DNA from: Methanolobus psychrophilus R15 | GTDB lineage: Archaea; Halobacteriota; Methanosarcinia; Methanosarcinales; Methanosarcinaceae | Length of the DNA: 64,000 nucleotides | Direction of reading: 5' to 3' | NCBI GenBank assembly: GCA_000306725.1 | Contig: CP003083.1 | Span: 2,468,042-2,532,041, forward strand | In this document: piece after piece, positions 62,465 through 64,000 of the stretch | Position numbering within the stretch: position 1 is the stretch's first letter | Layout of the letters: each line of letters opens with the position of its first letter | Translations under genes and position numbers: made by a program | Notes under the pieces: model-generated | Told to the model about the DNA's origin: nothing | The model's database searches: none | The model's input: only the letters and a program-made list of their open reading frames with translations

Positions 62465-63121
62465 TCACAGGAGTAACAAAAGTGGCATTACATAAGGAGC
62501 GGAAAAAAGACTGCTCTTTAAGTCATCAGGTTTGGGATTGTCATCGAGCGTAATTTCCATTTTATAACACTCTTTTCCAGGGCCACATACATCCATCACT
62601 TCTTCTGTAACCTTAAACCCCACTTTTTCATACAGGCCGATTGCAGGTTCATTGTCTGCTGCAACGTACAATATAACGCGATCGATTGAATTCAATTGCA
62701 TCTCAAGTATGCTCTTTTGCAATAGCCTGAAACCTACACCCTGTCCTCTGCACCTGGTATCAACGGTGAATGAGTAAATTGTGGCTGTTTTCTTCAGTCT
62801 GGCAGACGATAAGGATGGAATTATGTAATACAGGCAGTAGCCTTTCACTTCATTTTTTTCTGTATACACATAAGTCGTTCTCTTGAAAAATCGTGCATAC
62901 TTTGTGAACCTTTTTTCGTTTATCTCTGTAAAATTCTCATTGTAAAGCCTCAGCACATTGTTAAGCATTTCATCGATTACATTGGTGACATACTTGTCTG
63001 ATATTCTTACCCAATGTTGAGTGACAAGGCTGCCCAACACCAGCTTAGATGCTGTCACAGACTGTCTTTTAGCAACATGAAGTTTCCAGAGAAATCCTTT
63101 CATAATTGCTGTCATGGTCAT
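62465..63121 (-). CDS. GNAT family N-acetyltransferase
   Basis: 218 residues. The acetyl-CoA-binding motif A is YSFTVDTRCRGQGVGFRLLQKSI (about 118-138, with R-G-Q-G-V-G), and motif B is YVAADNEPAIGLYEKVGF. The target is unknown. The N-terminus has several possible Met starts (63121, 63115, 63103), none with a good ribosome site. The C-terminus ends in a short leucine run. Confidence 0.85.
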   Translation of the reverse strand: MTMTAIMKGFLWKLHVAKRQSVTASKLVLGSLVTQHWVRISDKYVTNVIDEMLNNVLRLYNENFTEINEKRFTKYARFFKRTTYVYTEKNEVKGYCLYYIIPSLSSARLKKTATIYSFTVDTRCRGQGVGFRLLQKSILEMQLNSIDRVILYVAADNEPAIGLYEKVGFKVTEEVMDVCGPGKECYKMEITLDDNPKPDDLKSSLFSAPYVMPLLLLL

Positions 63122-63492
63122 GATAAGTTACTTAATATTGTTTAGAAACCTGTAAAAATGGCCGCGTTAACGGCGTTATAACTGTTTATATCATTATTGC
63201 TTTAAACCATTTGCGGCAATATGTTTAGGAGCTATGTCATTTGATTCGATGTGAATGCCTATAGTATATCCCGTTGTGAGATGTGGGTTTCAGGCCGGCA
63301 GTCAGTCAGATATCTGCTTGCTTTTGTTAATACCGCCTGGCCAGTACAGCTACTAGCAGTAATTCTACAGTTATCATGAAATCTTCATCTAAATTTAAGA
63401 GGCTATGCTTATTCCTTCATTCAATTAGGATTCCAAAGAATCCATACTGCAGACATCACGAGGTGGTTGCCAATTTTTTGTTGGTTCTTTTA
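63122..63492. other. Intergenic region, no gene recognised
   Basis: 371 bases. A palindromic GCCGCGTTAACGGC lies near 63162, and several AT-rich stretches could be promoters for the divergent acetyltransferase. No reading frame with a start, ribosome site and coding character was seen. Confidence 0.4.
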
Positions 63493-63669
63493 CTACTCCC
63501 TCTTACAAAGATTTCCTGAAAGTATTATGCACATTATTGCTCCGGCTCCGTATATAGGCATCAATTGGAGGAAATATTCCGTCTCTCTCAGCATGAATGC
63601 AGCTGTAAAAATGACCGCTGCCCATATTATGGCAATGGCGATAACTGTCCGGTTGCATTTTGTACTCAT
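63493..63669 (-). CDS. Small two-helix membrane protein
   Basis: 58 residues from the ATG at 63669, with AAGGAAGGT just before it; an upstream Met (63690) lacks a ribosome site. Two hydrophobic helices (TVIAIAIIWAAVIFTAAF and LMPIYGAGAIMCIILSG) are linked by RETEYFLQ. Resembles short membrane proteins of methanogens without known function. Likely inserted in the cytoplasmic membrane. Confidence 0.6.
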   Translation of the reverse strand: MSTKCNRTVIAIAIIWAAVIFTAAFMLRETEYFLQLMPIYGAGAIMCIILSGNLCKRE

Positions 63670-63899
63670 ACCTTCCTTAAATATTATCATTATTTTAATA
63701 TCTTTCTAGAATACTCTCCAGTATTGAGAAAAGGGCTGGATTTCATAAGCAGTCTTTTATATTAGGAATTATACTTTGGACATAGTTGAAAGAAGGACGT
63801 GAATTTTCATCAGGTAATGTATCCTAAAGGATTATCGTGCCTATACCGGGTTTTTTAAAAGACCCATTCTAAATTCGGTAAATAAATCAAAGATAGAAC

Positions 63900-64000
63900 A
63901 TGTTCCCGGAAATTCCTATCACTGAGCCTATTCTCATATTCGCGCTTTCAATGCTTATCTTCCTCATTGCTCCTCTGCTATTGAAGTTATGCAGGCTGCC
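63900..64000 (+). CDS. Cation/proton antiporter (CPA2-like), start only
   Basis: From ATG 63900 to the window end, 33 codons. The start MFPEIPITEPILIFALSML and the following hydrophobic IFLIAPLLLKL match the first helix of CPA2/Kef-type sodium or potassium/proton antiporters. A TATA-like AAATAAATC lies about 20 bases upstream. The remainder is outside the window, so the assignment is moderate. Confidence 0.6.
   Translation, partial: MFPEIPITEPILIFALSMLIFLIAPLLLKLCRL

Overview
This window comes from a methylotrophic/methanogenic archaeon of the Methanosarcinales, most likely the family Methanosarcinaceae. The genus cannot be fixed from sequence alone; Methanolobus and its relatives fit. The evidence is an F420H2 dehydrogenase (fpo) operon ending in fpoO, a methanogenesis marker 2 (AIR-synthase-like) gene, archaeal housekeeping genes (truD, pth2, Trm112, pyrG), archaeosine-precursor genes, archaeal TATA boxes and AGGTGAT/GGAG-type ribosome binding sites.

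Layout. 1-8474 (+): 3' part of the fpo operon, fpoD(partial)-H-I-J(N)-J(C)-K-L-M-N-O, closed by a hairpin/T-run. 8.6-14.8 kb: an accessory stress/transport block with two tandem DUF2795 genes (one apparently starting on ATT), a voltage-gated-channel-like protein with an abnormal selectivity filter, two tandem PRC-barrel/hemerythrin proteins with duplicated leaders, and an intact GntP permease next to a deleted copy. 14.8-27.6 kb (-): a large chemosensory cluster, cheY-cheB-cheA-cheC-[FtsA/PilM-like actin ATPase]-cheR-cheC-cheC-cheD-[Cys-rich membrane protein]-cheC, followed by an unknown gene and two paralogous unknown genes. No cheW, methyl-accepting receptor, cheF or archaellum gene is in the window. 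28-36 kb: a Gate-domain membrane protein, Trm112, pyrG, truD, a transglutaminase-like lipoprotein, pth2, an ATP-grasp ligase and a DUF434-type protein. 36.4-43.6 kb: a REC-PAS-PAS-DUF835 regulator with a KaiC-like partner, a PaaK-like ligase, a DUF255/thioredoxin protein, a small anchored Gly/Met-rich protein and a ferritin-like protein. 43.7-48.5 kb (+): queC-DUF366-queE-queD (preQ0 for archaeosine), nifB and methanogenesis marker 2.

48.5-51.9 kb is an AT-rich decayed island: a broken winged-helix gene, a lipoprotein, a secreted-protein stub, an intact IS630-type element, a 23-bp repeat pair and a broken tyrosine recombinase. 51.9-64 kb carries a radical SAM enzyme, a META-domain lipoprotein, DUF5611-like and DUF98-type genes, tRNA-Thr(GGT), a pentapeptide-repeat protein, a DUF1189 membrane protein, a flavodoxin remnant overlapping an AlkZ-like glycosylase, a DJ-1/PfpI protein, a four-PAS histidine kinase, a DUF389 membrane protein, a GNAT acetyltransferase and the start of a cation/proton antiporter.

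How it works together. Fpo oxidises F420H2 at the membrane and pumps protons during methylotrophic methanogenesis. The che cluster is a complete phosphorelay core (CheA, CheY, CheB, CheR, CheD) with an unusual excess of CheC-type phosphatases and an actin-like ATPase in the middle of the transcription unit. That combination is the best candidate here for an undescribed system, possibly controlling a surface appendage or cell-pole/cytoskeletal process rather than, or as well as, swimming.
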